From Candidatus Cryosericum septentrionale (lineage in GTDB: Bacteria > Caldisericota > Caldisericia > Cryosericales > Cryosericaceae): a stretch of DNA of 64,000 bases. The stretch lies in the NCBI RefSeq assembly GCF_003570995.1, contig NZ_QXIY01000002.1, forward strand, positions 1-64,000, in the 5' to 3' direction. Position 1 is the first letter of the stretch. Every line of letters begins with the position of its first letter. Both the position numbers and the translations under genes were made by a program. The notes beneath the pieces were generated by a model. It saw nothing but the letters and a program-made list of their open reading frames with translations. It was not told where the DNA came from and made no database searches. Below, piece by piece: positions 9,504-17,744 of this stretch.

Positions 9504-9575
9504 CCGTCATTCCCGCGTATGCGGGAATCCATCCTTGGCCTTACTCGTGGGTCCCCGTCTTCGGGGAAACGACGG
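9504..9575. repeat. palindromic intergenic repeat, copy 1
   Basis: About 72 bases bounded by CCGTC / GACGG. Two inner hairpins are present: TTCCCGC-GTAT-GCGGGAA, then CCCCG-TCTT-CGGGG. It matches the copy at 10340-10409 in layout and in most bases. Looks like a REP/MITE-type element mobilised in trans. Confidence 0.8.
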
Positions 9576-9671
9576 AGAGATCATCTGGCCTAGATCGTTG
9601 TATACGTTGACAAACCGCCCAGCATACAGTCGCGACTATTGAAGAGTATGCCAATCGTGACACTTGGCTCG

Positions 9672-9699
9672 TTGAACAAGTCTGACTGGCAGCTAGAAT
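9672..9699 (+). promoter_or_regulatory. promoter of the nitroreductase gene
   Basis: TTGAAC (9672-9677) and TAGAAT (9694-9699) with a 16-base spacer, 30 bases before the start. Confidence 0.55.
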
Positions 9700-9729
9700 A
9701 TCAAGGTATCAGCATGGTGGAGGTCTACG

Positions 9730-10248
9730 ATGATACTTGAGGCAATCGAGAAGCGCTACAGCGTACGACACTACAAGGACCAGCCGGTCGAAGAAGACAA
9801 GCTGGCGGAGGTTCTGGAAGCGGCGAGGCTGGCTCCCTCGGGCAGCAACCTGCAGCCGTGGAAGCTGGTCGTTGTACGTGATCGTGCGACTATACGGTCG
9901 ATGGTCCACGCCATCGGTGGACAGCAGTTTGTGGAGCAGGCGGCGGTCCTCATCGTTGCCTGCATGAACGGTGAGGGGTACAACATCGGTCACCGGTACG
10001 ACGGAGCCGTCGTCGACATCACCATCGCCCTGGACCACGTAACCCTGCAGGCTGCGTCGATGGGTCTGGGAACATGCTGGCTTGGCAACTACGATGGCAA
10101 CGAGGTCCGTGCGTTGCTTGACATACCATCGGGGAACCCCGTCGTCATCATCCTCGCTCTGGGGTACCCCGACGAGAGTCATCCGCACCGGCCAGGTCCA
10201 CGCAAGCCACTGGACGAACTCGTGTGCTGGGAGAACTTCACAGGCTGA
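9730..10248 (+). CDS. nitroreductase-family FMN oxidoreductase
   Basis: NAD(P)H-dependent flavoprotein of the nitroreductase superfamily, 172 residues. Typical N-terminus: AIEKRYSVRHYKDQPV with the FMN-phosphate-binding Arg/Ser/Arg pattern, then ARLAPSGSNLQPW. The C-terminal half has GLGTCWLGNY and a closing VVIILALGYPDE strand. The ATG follows GGTGGAGG. It is a small single-domain member of the kind often found in anaerobes for quinone or nitro-compound reduction; the substrate cannot be told. It stands alone, flanked on both sides by copies of the palindromic repeat. Confidence 0.9.
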   Translation: MILEAIEKRYSVRHYKDQPVEEDKLAEVLEAARLAPSGSNLQPWKLVVVRDRATIRSMVHAIGGQQFVEQAAVLIVACMNGEGYNIGHRYDGAVVDITIALDHVTLQAASMGLGTCWLGNYDGNEVRALLDIPSGNPVVIILALGYPDESHPHRPGPRKPLDELVCWENFTG

Positions 10249-10339
10249 CAGGTTGCTGCTGGCTGTTGGCGGCGATGAGGACTTGCCGCGGATTGGTACT
10301 GTTTCGGAGCCGGTGTCGCCGAGCAAGGATCCTTTGGTT

Positions 10340-10409
10340 CGTCATTCCCGCGTATGCGGGAATCCATTCTTGGATGTTTGTGTGGGTTCCCGCTTCCGTG
10401 GGGACGACG
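10340..10409. repeat. palindromic intergenic repeat, copy 2
   Basis: Second copy of the element at 9504-9575. CGTCATTCCCGC-GTAT-GCGGGAATCCAT is identical over the first hairpin, followed by a diverged second hairpin (GGTTCCCGC...GGGGACGACG). It lies between the nitroreductase gene and radC, where it could also help end transcription. Confidence 0.8.
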
Positions 10410-10499
10410 TGCAGGGATCGCCGCTGTTGCGTGTCCCGGGGACGGTGCTACCTTGTGCTGGTGTGAGCGGAACTCACGAAAACGGTACAGGGGGAGTAG

Positions 10500-11414
10500 G
10501 TGGATATATCGAAACGCGAGGAAGCTGTTGCGTATCTCGTCCAGAGGGCAATGTATCCAATGTGGTCCAAAGCGGGGACTTGGTTCCGTGATGCAGACGG
10601 CGGGCGGGTAGAAGAGCCGCAAGGGATGGCCATCGTGCAGGTGCTGGACCTTGTCAGCAGCGGGGCCTGCAATGCTGTCCGCAAGGAAGTCCAGTTGCGC
10701 GTCAACGCCGAGCGCACGTACGTTTCCATCAAAGACTGGGCGATCGATGAACGTCCCCGCGAGCAGTTGGCGAAGCGTGGAGCCGACACGATGAGCAACG
10801 CACGTCTGCTGGCCATTCTGTTCAGGACGGGCAGCCACGGTAAGAGCGCCGAGGAGCTGGGTCGCGACGTGTTCAACCGGTTCGGTGGCTGGGGCCAGCT
10901 GGACCAGGCCAGCGTCGAGGACCTCTGCGACGTGCGCGGCGTCGGCCTCGCCAAGGCGGTCGAACTCAAGGCGGCCATCGAAATTGGCAAGCGCCTACAG
11001 CAGGGCCCTGCGTCCACGATGAAACGGGTCACCAGCGCCGAGGATGCCATCGACTACGTCTGCGACCGGTTCACGCCACAACTGCGTGACGCCGGCAAGG
11101 AGTTCTTCTATGTCGTCCTGCTGGACATCCGCAACAAGGTCATCAAAGACGCCGAGGTCAGTCGGGGCAGCATCAGCGCCAGCGTCGTGGACCCTGCCGA
11201 CATCGTCCGCGAAGCCTGCATCCACCACGCCAGCCGCGTCGTGCTCGTGCACAACCACCCCAGCGGAGAGTGCGACCCCAGCAAGGAGGACATCGACACG
11301 ACCAACAAGATTACCCAGGCCCTCAAGTATGTCGGTGTGCGCGTCCTGGACCACATCATCGTGGGCCGCGCCCGCCAGGACTACTTCAGCTTCGCACGGG
11401 CGGGGATGGTGTAG
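10500..11414 (+). CDS. radC: RadC family JAB/MPN-domain protein with N-terminal extension
   Basis: RadC/DUF2466 protein with a predicted zinc-dependent JAMM fold and no settled role. The family core starts near residue 76 (IKDWAIDERPREQL) with a helix-hairpin-helix stretch (LCDVRGVGLAKAVELKAA). The JAMM motif HNHPSGECDPSKED lies near residue 251. Upstream is an additional segment of about 75 residues, not part of usual RadC. The GTG start at 10500 is well supported by GGGGGAG seven bases upstream, so the extension is probably translated. Related proteins often sit in mobile or defence regions, but nothing else here supports that. Confidence 0.88.
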   Translation: MDISKREEAVAYLVQRAMYPMWSKAGTWFRDADGGRVEEPQGMAIVQVLDLVSSGACNAVRKEVQLRVNAERTYVSIKDWAIDERPREQLAKRGADTMSNARLLAILFRTGSHGKSAEELGRDVFNRFGGWGQLDQASVEDLCDVRGVGLAKAVELKAAIEIGKRLQQGPASTMKRVTSAEDAIDYVCDRFTPQLRDAGKEFFYVVLLDIRNKVIKDAEVSRGSISASVVDPADIVREACIHHASRVVLVHNHPSGECDPSKEDIDTTNKITQALKYVGVRVLDHIIVGRARQDYFSFARAGMV

Positions 11415-11558
11415 ACGAGTGGGGTGCCAGGCAACACGGTGATCACGTTATCGTGCGCAAGCGATAGAAGAACTGATGGTTCGTTAGGACCGTTGAATTC
11501 CATTCGGGATTGTCTATACATATATGTGGAGACTAATGACCCTGAAGGAAGGCCACGA

Positions 11559-11758
11559 ATGTCCACTTCCAGTGAAGCGTTACTCCCGTACGGTATGCTC
11601 GACGGCAGGCTTGTCTCTGTCGATGATATATCGGTATCTCCGGAATCAAACGATACAACGTCAAGGCACGCGTGGACAAGGTGCTGACTAGCGAAGAGCT
11701 CCAGTCGGTGTCAAGAAGCATTTTGAAGGAGCTCACACTGACGAAGACGGTGCAATGA
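11559..11758 (+). pseudogene. remnants of one or two genes (CoiA-like start; unknown C-terminus)
   Basis: An ATG at 11559 with GGAAGG upstream opens a 42-codon frame whose SSEALLPYGMLDGRLVSVDD resembles the start of CoiA-like/competence-type proteins. In another frame from about 11642 a plausible C-terminal fragment (RYNVKARVDKVLTSEELQSV) ends at 11758. The two were probably joined by deletion. Around them (11415-11809) I see no other gene. Confidence 0.35.
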
Positions 11759-11809
11759 ATATGGCAATCGATGAAGGTTGGTTAATAAAAGGATGGATAT
11801 AATAGGAAG

Positions 11810-12670
11810 ATGAAATACAAAAGTAGCATAGGCGTAGAAGTTGTCATTGCACTGAATAAGTGTTTTAAAAGGCCAATTCATCCATTTAATCTCGAAGATG
11901 AAGGGAAGGAAACATTTGCAGAATGGGAATTTGAGCAGTCAAAGAGGTTAAGTAATTATTACCTTCCTGAAATAGATTTGCTTAGAGAGATACAGGGCAA
12001 AACCATTCTTGATATCGGAGCTGGTAGTGGTGGGAAAACCGCATTTTATGCGCTCAATGGAGCAAGAAAATTGATAGGGATAGATACGGAAGAAAGGTTC
12101 ATAATTCAAGCAAGAGATTTTGCGTCTTCCAAAAATGCAAAAGATATAGATTTTATAGTTGCTAATGCAGAAGAAATGCCTTTTCAGAATGCTTCTTTTG
12201 ATATGTGCGTAATGAACGATGTTTTTGAACATGTTTCAAAGCCTGAAGTCGTCTTAAAAGAGGTAAGTAGAGTATTAAAACGATATGGTAAAGTATTTAT
12301 TAATTCTCCACCTTATTTTCATCCATATGGGGCCCATCTCACTGATCTTATTGGGATTCCGTATGTTCATCTTCTTTTTCCTGAGCCCGTTTTAATCAAT
12401 GCTTATAAGAAACTTGCTTTAGAAACAAAATCAGCTGAAAAAAGAATTGATCTTCGTTTTGGTGTAGTGGATAATAGAGAACAAATCACATATATCAATA
12501 AAATGACGATTGCTCGTTTTGAGGAGATTATGGGCAATCAAAACCAGTTTAAGGCAATTCTTTACAAGCTTATCCCTCTTAAAAACCAGGTTGGATTTCT
12601 ATTAAAAACACCTTTTCGAGAATTCTTTACAGAGATGCTTGTATATGTAGGGGAAAAGAATCAACTGTAA
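11810..12670 (+). CDS. class I SAM-dependent methyltransferase, AT-rich, probably acquired
   Basis: Small-molecule or lipid methyltransferase of the Methyltransf_11/UbiE type, 286 residues. Motif I is ILDIGAGSGGKT near residue 66; then the acidic GIDTEE, ANAEEMPFQNASFDM (motif II region) and LKEVSRVLKRYGKVFI. The C-terminal 120 residues are basic and may bind the substrate. The gene is strongly AT-rich, with A/T-ending codons and many Lys/Ile, unlike every neighbour, and gene remnants sit upstream. This indicates recent horizontal transfer. TATAAT at 11798 and AGGAAG directly precede the ATG. The substrate is unknown; such genes often lie in polysaccharide or lipid biosynthesis islands. Confidence 0.8.
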   Translation: MKYKSSIGVEVVIALNKCFKRPIHPFNLEDEGKETFAEWEFEQSKRLSNYYLPEIDLLREIQGKTILDIGAGSGGKTAFYALNGARKLIGIDTEERFIIQARDFASSKNAKDIDFIVANAEEMPFQNASFDMCVMNDVFEHVSKPEVVLKEVSRVLKRYGKVFINSPPYFHPYGAHLTDLIGIPYVHLLFPEPVLINAYKKLALETKSAEKRIDLRFGVVDNREQITYINKMTIARFEEIMGNQNQFKAILYKLIPLKNQVGFLLKTPFREFFTEMLVYVGEKNQL

Positions 12671-12732
12671 AATGCTTGTCTATTCAAAATATCTTTGATA
12701 AAAGAAATCTTAGTATCAAAGATATCCGTGTA

Positions 12733-12951
12733 TCAGCCCATCACCTCGAAGAAGACGACGTAGTCCAGCGGGAGATATGGCAGACTCGTACGGGATGAGT
12801 GCGTATGCTTCAGGTGCCGATCTGTGCCTTACAGGGCGACGTCATACAGGATGAACAGTGCCTCGCCGAGAAGCAGCTGCAGAGGGAAGCCCAGCAGCCC
12901 ACCGAGGATGTTGACTTTGGGGGCGACAAGGTTCATCAGTCGTGGGATCAT
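12733..12951 (-). pseudogene. small hydrophobic protein gene with an internal stop
   Basis: An ATG at 12951 with GGAAG upstream gives a 40-residue hydrophobic peptide (LGGLLGFPLQLLLGEALF) ending at a TAA (12831-12829). In the same frame 31 more codons follow, ending in a membrane-like LPYLPLDYVVFFEVMG. It looks like a small membrane protein broken by a point mutation, or an intact 40-residue protein. No family recognised. The rest of 12671-13193 shows nothing. Confidence 0.3.
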
Positions 12952-13193
12952 AGTACACTTCCTTGAAGGGTGCGCGACAAGCAGTCTAGCCGGCCGAGTC
13001 TGGTGATCGCGTGCAACCAGATACCGTGACCACAGCGGCCGTCCGGCTCATGCGGTTCGGTGGTGGATAACATCCTGACACCATGGTCTGCAATGGTGAA
13101 GAAAGTTCAACGAAGGCTCCTGGCCGCCGGCGCTTTGCGGACCGAGCGTGGGGCGTACGGCTTGACACGGCTCCGATCGTCGAGGTGTACCGC

Positions 13194-13225
13194 CTTAATC
13201 CGTTCTTAGGGCATGCTGGTACAAT
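13194..13225 (+). promoter_or_regulatory. response-regulator site and promoter before the two-component operon
   Basis: Direct repeats CTTA at 13194 and 13205 (11-base period, within CTTAATCCGTTCTTAGG) lie just upstream of TACAAT (13220-13225). There is no good -35 box; the repeats occupy its place, as in activator-dependent promoters of the OmpR/PhoB type. The same arrangement recurs at 15145. Confidence 0.6.
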
Positions 13226-13248
13226 GACAGACGTGAGAGGAGAGACGA

Positions 13249-13905
13249 ATGCACATTCTTGTCGTTGAGGACCAGCAGGATTTCGCCCAGAACATCAGGC
13301 GGTACCTGGAGACAGAGTCCTACAGCGTCGACCTGGCCTTTGACGGCGAGACGGGGCTGCACCAGGGGCTGACTGAGGAGTATGCTCTCGTCGTTCTCGA
13401 CCTCAACCTCCCGCGTATGGACGGGCTGGAAGTCTGCCGGCAGCTGCGGCAAGCCGGACGCACCATGCCCATTCTCATGCTGACTGCCAGGATTGGACAC
13501 AAGAATGCCGTGGCCGGCCTGGACAGTGGTGCCGATGACTACCTTACCAAGCCGTTCGACCTCGAGGAGCTGCTCGCGCGCATGCGCGCGCTGCTTCGCC
13601 GTGGCGGCGAGACCCGTAGTCCGGTCGTTGAGTTAGGCGATATCTCGGTCGACACCAACACGCACGAGGTCCGCAAGGACGGCAAGGTCGTGGCGCTTGC
13701 GCCACGCGAGTATGCGCTGCTGGAGTTTCTTGCGCTCAACCGCGGCATCGCCAAGACACGTCTCGAGATCATCGAGCTGGTCTGGGGGGAGTACGATGAA
13801 CTCATGTTCTCTCAGACAGTCGACGTCCACGTCGCCTACCTGCGGCGAAAGCTTGGCCGGGAGGTTATTGCGACTGTCCCGGGCAAGGGCTATGTCATCC
13901 GGTGA
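13249..13905 (+). CDS. OmpR/PhoB-family response regulator
   Basis: Two-domain transcription factor, 218 residues. The receiver has the acidic pair in VVEDQ, the phosphorylation site Asp51 (VVLDLNLPRMDG), Thr in LMLTAR, and the Lys of YLTKPF. A winged-helix output domain follows from about residue 125 (LAPREYALLEFLALN...VDVHVAYLRRKLG). The start follows GAGAGGAGAG. Its stop overlaps the kinase start. It probably activates its own operon and the downstream efflux operon through the shared CTTA direct repeats. Confidence 0.95.
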   Translation: MHILVVEDQQDFAQNIRRYLETESYSVDLAFDGETGLHQGLTEEYALVVLDLNLPRMDGLEVCRQLRQAGRTMPILMLTARIGHKNAVAGLDSGADDYLTKPFDLEELLARMRALLRRGGETRSPVVELGDISVDTNTHEVRKDGKVVALAPREYALLEFLALNRGIAKTRLEIIELVWGEYDELMFSQTVDVHVAYLRRKLGREVIATVPGKGYVIR

Positions 13906-15122
13906 TGCTGGAGCAGCGCATGCGACACCTTCAGACCAGGCAACGAACGACGAAGCTGACGCTGGAACAGCGCCTTGCCCTGAAGTTCACATGGCTGGTG
14001 TGTGGGCTGATCCTCATCAGCGGTACGGTTTTCGCCACCAGCGACGTGATCATCGGCAACTACCGTACCACGATCGTGCTTAATGACCGCGTAACTCGTA
14101 TTCTGGCCAACAGTCAGGGGCAGACCGACCTGTCGTCGGCAAGCGAGTGGCTTTCGTACATAGATCGGCCCTTCACCCGCATCCTGGCGCCGGACGGCAT
14201 GGTTCTATACCAGGGAGACATGTTTGCTGGATCCGGCTCTGGTCCCGTCGACCCATTCGTGACGCCGAGGCCCGTCGACGAATCGAGTGCCATCGTAACG
14301 CAGCCCATTCGACGCGACGGCCGTGTCGTCGGGTACATCCAGCTTGCCGGACGCACGCGTCAGGGGATTCGAGACCTTGGACTGAAGCTGGTCCAGATGC
14401 TGGTCGTTACGCTGGTGATGGGCATCCTGACTTACCTGCTTGGGCTGTCGTTCTCGAAGCATACACTTCGTCCTGTCCACGAGTCGCAGGACCGGCTCGA
14501 GCAGTTCACGCAGGATGCCAGCCACGAACTGCGGACTCCGCTGGCCAGCATATCATCCTCGCTAGACGTCGCCATGAAGACGGGGGAATACCGGGACGGC
14601 ATCATGGCTGCCAAAGGACAGGTGAAATACGCTTCGCTCCTCGTTGAGCGACTGCTCGAGGTTGCCCAGCTGGACCGAGCGAAAGTCGACCTCGGACAGG
14701 TCGACCTGACTGCCCTTGTGACTGCAGTGGCCAGCCAGAACGTGGAAAGCTGTAAAGAGCACGAACTGACGATGCAGGCGACAATCGGTGAAGGGGTGAC
14801 GGTTGAGGGAGACGGCCTGCTGCTGCGCCAGCTTGTCAACAATCTCATCGAAAACGCTGTCAAGTTCAATGCGCCGGGCGGTACGGTGAGCGTCGTGCTC
14901 AATGCAACCGATCTGCACGTCGGGAATTCCCGCGGGTTCATAGCTCCCGACGATCTGTCGCATGTTTTTGAACCGTTCTATCAGGTTGATGCATCGCGTA
15001 CGCAGCGCGGATTTGGGCTTGGATTAGCGATTGTGAAGAAGATTGCAGATCTTCATGGATGGCATGTAGTCGTCACCAGCAGCGCCGAAGCCGGCACGGA
15101 CTTCATTGTCAGATTCACCTGA
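13902..15122 (+). CDS. membrane sensor histidine kinase
   Basis: Partner of the response regulator; 406 residues. A first helix near 28-48 and a second near 160-180 enclose a periplasmic/extracellular sensing domain of about 110 residues with no recognised fold. Then come the HisKA box DASHELRTPL (His208), N box LIENAVKFN, F box (FEPFYQ) and G box RGFGLGLAIVKK. The G1 Asp-x-Gly segment is poorly conserved (ATDLHVGNSRG), so ATP binding may be atypical. GTG at 13902 and ATG at 13905 are both possible starts, overlapping the regulator stop. Linkage to an efflux operon suggests sensing of an envelope-active compound. Confidence 0.93.
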   Translation: MMLEQRMRHLQTRQRTTKLTLEQRLALKFTWLVCGLILISGTVFATSDVIIGNYRTTIVLNDRVTRILANSQGQTDLSSASEWLSYIDRPFTRILAPDGMVLYQGDMFAGSGSGPVDPFVTPRPVDESSAIVTQPIRRDGRVVGYIQLAGRTRQGIRDLGLKLVQMLVVTLVMGILTYLLGLSFSKHTLRPVHESQDRLEQFTQDASHELRTPLASISSSLDVAMKTGEYRDGIMAAKGQVKYASLLVERLLEVAQLDRAKVDLGQVDLTALVTAVASQNVESCKEHELTMQATIGEGVTVEGDGLLLRQLVNNLIENAVKFNAPGGTVSVVLNATDLHVGNSRGFIAPDDLSHVFEPFYQVDASRTQRGFGLGLAIVKKIADLHGWHVVVTSSAEAGTDFIVRFT

Positions 15123-15144
15123 TCGCGGGGGACGGGGCGTGCTT

Positions 15145-15177
15145 CTTAATCCATCCTTAAATCCTGGTTGTTACAGT
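15145..15177 (+). promoter_or_regulatory. response-regulator site and promoter before the efflux operon
   Basis: CTTA at 15145 and 15156 (11-base period, in CTTAATCCATCCTTAAATCC) precede TACAGT (15172-15177). Bases and spacing almost match 13194-13225: the first CTTA to the -10 is 27 bases here and 26 there. Confidence 0.6.
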
Positions 15178-15259
15178 ACATCACGAATCCAACGTGGTCA
15201 CGCTGCGCAGTGAGCGCGTTGGTCAATAGATGCGGGCGCAGGCGCCCACTGGAGGAAAC

Positions 15260-17053
15260 ATGAGCAAAAAGAGTCGGCGAGTCATTGTCTCGGTCGTGTC
15301 ACTGGTGGTCGTTGCGGCGATCGTCGTGGTAGGACTGAAAGTGCTGGCTGCCAAGAAAGCAGCCTCAGCATTGGCAGCGAGGAGGGGCGGAGCATCGTCC
15401 GTCTATGTCGTGGCGCCACACGATGTCGCTACCCTTACGACGGTCTCTGGAACCGTGGCTCCCTTACGTTCCGCAACGCTGACGGCACAGGCTCAGGGGA
15501 CCGTCACCGCGGTCTACAAGAAGGTAGGGGACTACGTCAAAGCAGGAGAGGTCATCGTTCGCATTGACTCGGCGGCACGTGACAACCAGCTGGCTCAAGC
15601 CGAGTCCACCTACCAAACGAGTCTCCTCAACATCGAGACAGCGAACACAACAGACCTTACGGCGACAAAAACGCAGTTGGAAACTGCGGTGAAGCAGGCA
15701 CAGATTCAGGAGCTTCAGGCAGAAAACAACTTGAAGAATGCAACAGTATATAACACGAGCGCCACAACTGCCAGTGCCACAGCTGCCACAACTGCCGCCA
15801 ACCTGCAAGAAGCGGTGACGAGGTCTGAAGAAACCCTCTCGACTGATCAGGCCAACCTGAAGTACCTTCAGGACTCCAGCACGTCGTCGGTGTCGCAGCC
15901 TGATATTGCTGTTCAGCAAGCTCAACTCAACTTGACCGCGGCCGAGAATCAGCTTGTGACAGACGCGGCAGATCCTAAAGTAACCACTGCGGAAACCACT
16001 GCAGACCTGGCTAAGGTCGACAGTGCACGGCTTTCTCTCGAAAGTGCGAATGCAAGTGCTGCTGCCGACACCTCGGTTGCACAGAGCGACCTCAAGCTGG
16101 AGGCTGCTCAACTGCAGGTGAACCAGGATGAACGGGCTGTAACGGCTGCCAAGAATAACCTTGCGGAGAACCTTGCGGAGAACCTTGCGGAGAACCAGAA
16201 GACGGTTGACTCACAGGCAAATAACGTGACCGTGCTCCAAGCGGATGTCGACTCGGCAAAAGCTGCGGTGACGCTTGCACAGTCCAATCTTGCCGGGTTC
16301 AGTGAGACGGCCCGCAAGGCCGCACTGCAGCTCGAATTACTACAGGAGCAGAAGAAACAGGCAGAACTGTCATTGCAGGCCACGCAACTGACATCCGACA
16401 ATTATGTGGTGAAGGCTCCGTGGAATGGTGTCATCACGTCGCTCAACGTCCAGGTCGGCGATCAGGCGACCAGTGCGACCAGTGCGACCACTGCGACCAC
16501 TGCGACGGTGATTGCCGACACAAGCGGATGGAATGTCCAGGCATATGTTGATGAACTCGACGTTCTGCACGTCAAAGCCGGGGAGGATGCATCGGTGACA
16601 ATGGATGCCTACCCCAACCAGACATTCAAGGCCAAGGTCACGTATGTTGGAACTACGTTGGTGGCGACTTCGAGTAGCGTCAACGCATATGCCGTCAAGA
16701 TCCAGTTCACCAATCCCCCCACTACGCTGGTTGCCGGCATGACTGCCGATGCGTCGATTACGACGTCGTCTGCAAAAGGAGTTCTTGCTGTCCCGGTCGA
16801 ATCGATCTTGTCAGAAAACGGCAAGAACTACGTGATGGTAATAACGACGGGTGCTGACAAAAAGACGATGACCACCAGGACAGAGGTGAAAACGGGCATT
16901 GAAGGCGATGTCTATGTCCAGATTATCTCGGGCCTCAAAGCAGGGGATCGTATCCTGCGCACGGCGAGTGCGACCACCACTACTACGTCTTCTTCATCGA
17001 CGACCACAACAAACGGCGGAGGCGGCAGCTTCTTTCTCTCAGGCGGCCGGTAA
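15260..17053 (+). CDS. periplasmic adaptor / membrane fusion protein (MacA/HlyD type)
   Basis: Adaptor of a tripartite or extracytoplasmic ABC efflux system. ATG at 15260 follows GGAGGAAAC; an earlier in-frame ATG at 15230 lacks a site. The 597 residues have an N-terminal membrane anchor (about 8-30), a biotinyl-lipoyl half (GTVTAVYKKVGDYVKAGEVIVRID), a very long Ala/Gln-rich coiled coil (about 100-380), the second lipoyl half (NYVVKAPWNGVITSLNVQVGD), a beta-barrel and a membrane-proximal domain. The tail is a Thr/Ser run ending in Gly-rich FFLSGGR. Tandem in-frame repeats lie in the coiled coil and after the lipoyl domain. It is the first gene of an operon with an ATPase and a MacB-like permease; no TolC-like gene is seen. 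Confidence 0.92.
   Translation: MSKKSRRVIVSVVSLVVVAAIVVVGLKVLAAKKAASALAARRGGASSVYVVAPHDVATLTTVSGTVAPLRSATLTAQAQGTVTAVYKKVGDYVKAGEVIVRIDSAARDNQLAQAESTYQTSLLNIETANTTDLTATKTQLETAVKQAQIQELQAENNLKNATVYNTSATTASATAATTAANLQEAVTRSEETLSTDQANLKYLQDSSTSSVSQPDIAVQQAQLNLTAAENQLVTDAADPKVTTAETTADLAKVDSARLSLESANASAAADTSVAQSDLKLEAAQLQVNQDERAVTAAKNNLAENLAENLAENQKTVDSQANNVTVLQADVDSAKAAVTLAQSNLAGFSETARKAALQLELLQEQKKQAELSLQATQLTSDNYVVKAPWNGVITSLNVQVGDQATSATSATTATTATVIADTSGWNVQAYVDELDVLHVKAGEDASVTMDAYPNQTFKAKVTYVGTTLVATSSSVNAYAVKIQFTNPPTTLVAGMTADASITTSSAKGVLAVPVESILSENGKNYVMVITTGADKKTMTTRTEVKTGIEGDVYVQIISGLKAGDRILRTASATTTTTSSSSTTTTNGGGGSFFLSGGR
16157..16196 (+). repeat. 12-base tandem repeat inside the adaptor gene
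   Basis: AACCTTGCGGAG occurs three times in a row plus four bases, encoding repeated NLAE units in the coiled-coil region. The unit is a multiple of three, so copy changes would alter length, not frame. Confidence 0.9.
16466..16506 (+). repeat. 9-base tandem repeat inside the adaptor gene
   Basis: GCGACCAGT/GCGACCACT units repeated about four times, encoding Thr-Ser-Ala/Thr-Thr-Ala triplets right after the second lipoyl half-motif. In frame; probably a flexible linker. Confidence 0.85.
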
Positions 17054-17056
17054 TCC

Positions 17057-17743
17057 ATGAATCTGATCGAGTTCAACGATATCCGCAAGACCTACACGAT
17101 CGGTACCGTTACGATCGATGCTCTTGCCGGCGTTTCTTTTGACATCGGCGAACATGAGTTCGTGGCTATCATGGGACCGTCCGGTTCTGGAAAATCGACG
17201 CTGATGCATATTCTCGGATGTCTGGACACCCCGACCTCCGGGGCGTATCGTCTCGAGGACCATGATGTTTCCGAGCTTCGATCGAATGATCTTGCCCATA
17301 TTCGCAACCGGGACATAGGATTCGTGTTTCAGGCTTACAATTTGCTGCCGCACCTGAGCGCTCTGGAGAATGTCCTTCTTCCATGCACCTATTCCACACA
17401 TATAATGAGCGGGAGAGACGAGAAAGTTCGCGCTCATGAACTGATGGAGCGTGTTGGACTCAAGGACCGCATGTACAATCGCCCTGTTGAGATGTCGGGT
17501 GGAGAACAGCAGCGCGTCGCCATCGCCCGGGCACTGATGATGAACCCACCGGTTATTCTTGCCGATGAGCCAACCGGCAACCTCAACTCCAAGGGGGCCC
17601 GAGAGATCCTTGACATCATGAAGGAATTGCACGCAGACGGGAAGACGATTATCTATGTCACTCACGATGCTATCATCGGGGCGCAGGCGGAACGCGTGAT
17701 CCGTATCCAGGACGGCCGTGTCGTGGCCGACGAGAGGAACTAG
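17057..17743 (+). CDS. ABC efflux ATPase (MacB/LolD type)
   Basis: ATPase subunit of the MacAB-like exporter; 228 residues. Walker A is [10 protein letters not shown], the Q-loop sits in [11 protein letters not shown], the signature is [15 protein letters not shown], Walker [13 protein letters not shown], and the H-loop YVTHD. The ATG is three bases after the adaptor stop and the permease start is one base after its own stop, so the three are coupled. It is nearly the same protein as the orphan ATPase at 19684; one local difference is THDAIIGAQ here against THDDAIGAQ there. Confidence 0.95.
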   Translation: MNLIEFNDIRKTYTIGTVTIDALAGVSFDIGEHEFVAIMGPSGSGKSTLMHILGCLDTPTSGAYRLEDHDVSELRSNDLAHIRNRDIGFVFQAYNLLPHLSALENVLLPCTYSTHIMSGRDEKVRAHELMERVGLKDRMYNRPVEMSGGEQQRVAIARALMMNPPVILADEPTGNLNSKGAREILDIMKELHADGKTIIYVTHDAIIGAQAERVIRIQDGRVVADERN

Positions 17744-17744
17744 A

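Noticed and set aside
9504-10409. CRISPR array
   Set aside because: Only two repeats, 760 bases apart with a gene between, and each is an internal double palindrome.
10500-11414. RadC as marker of a defence island
   Set aside because: Neighbours are a nitroreductase, decayed fragments and a lone methyltransferase; no nuclease, helicase or toxin pair was found.
13083-13268. Small gene before the response regulator
   Set aside because: No ribosome site, and it overlaps the promoter and operator repeats.
16157-16506. Phase-variable on/off switch
   Set aside because: Both repeat units are multiples of three bases, so copy changes do not shift the frame.
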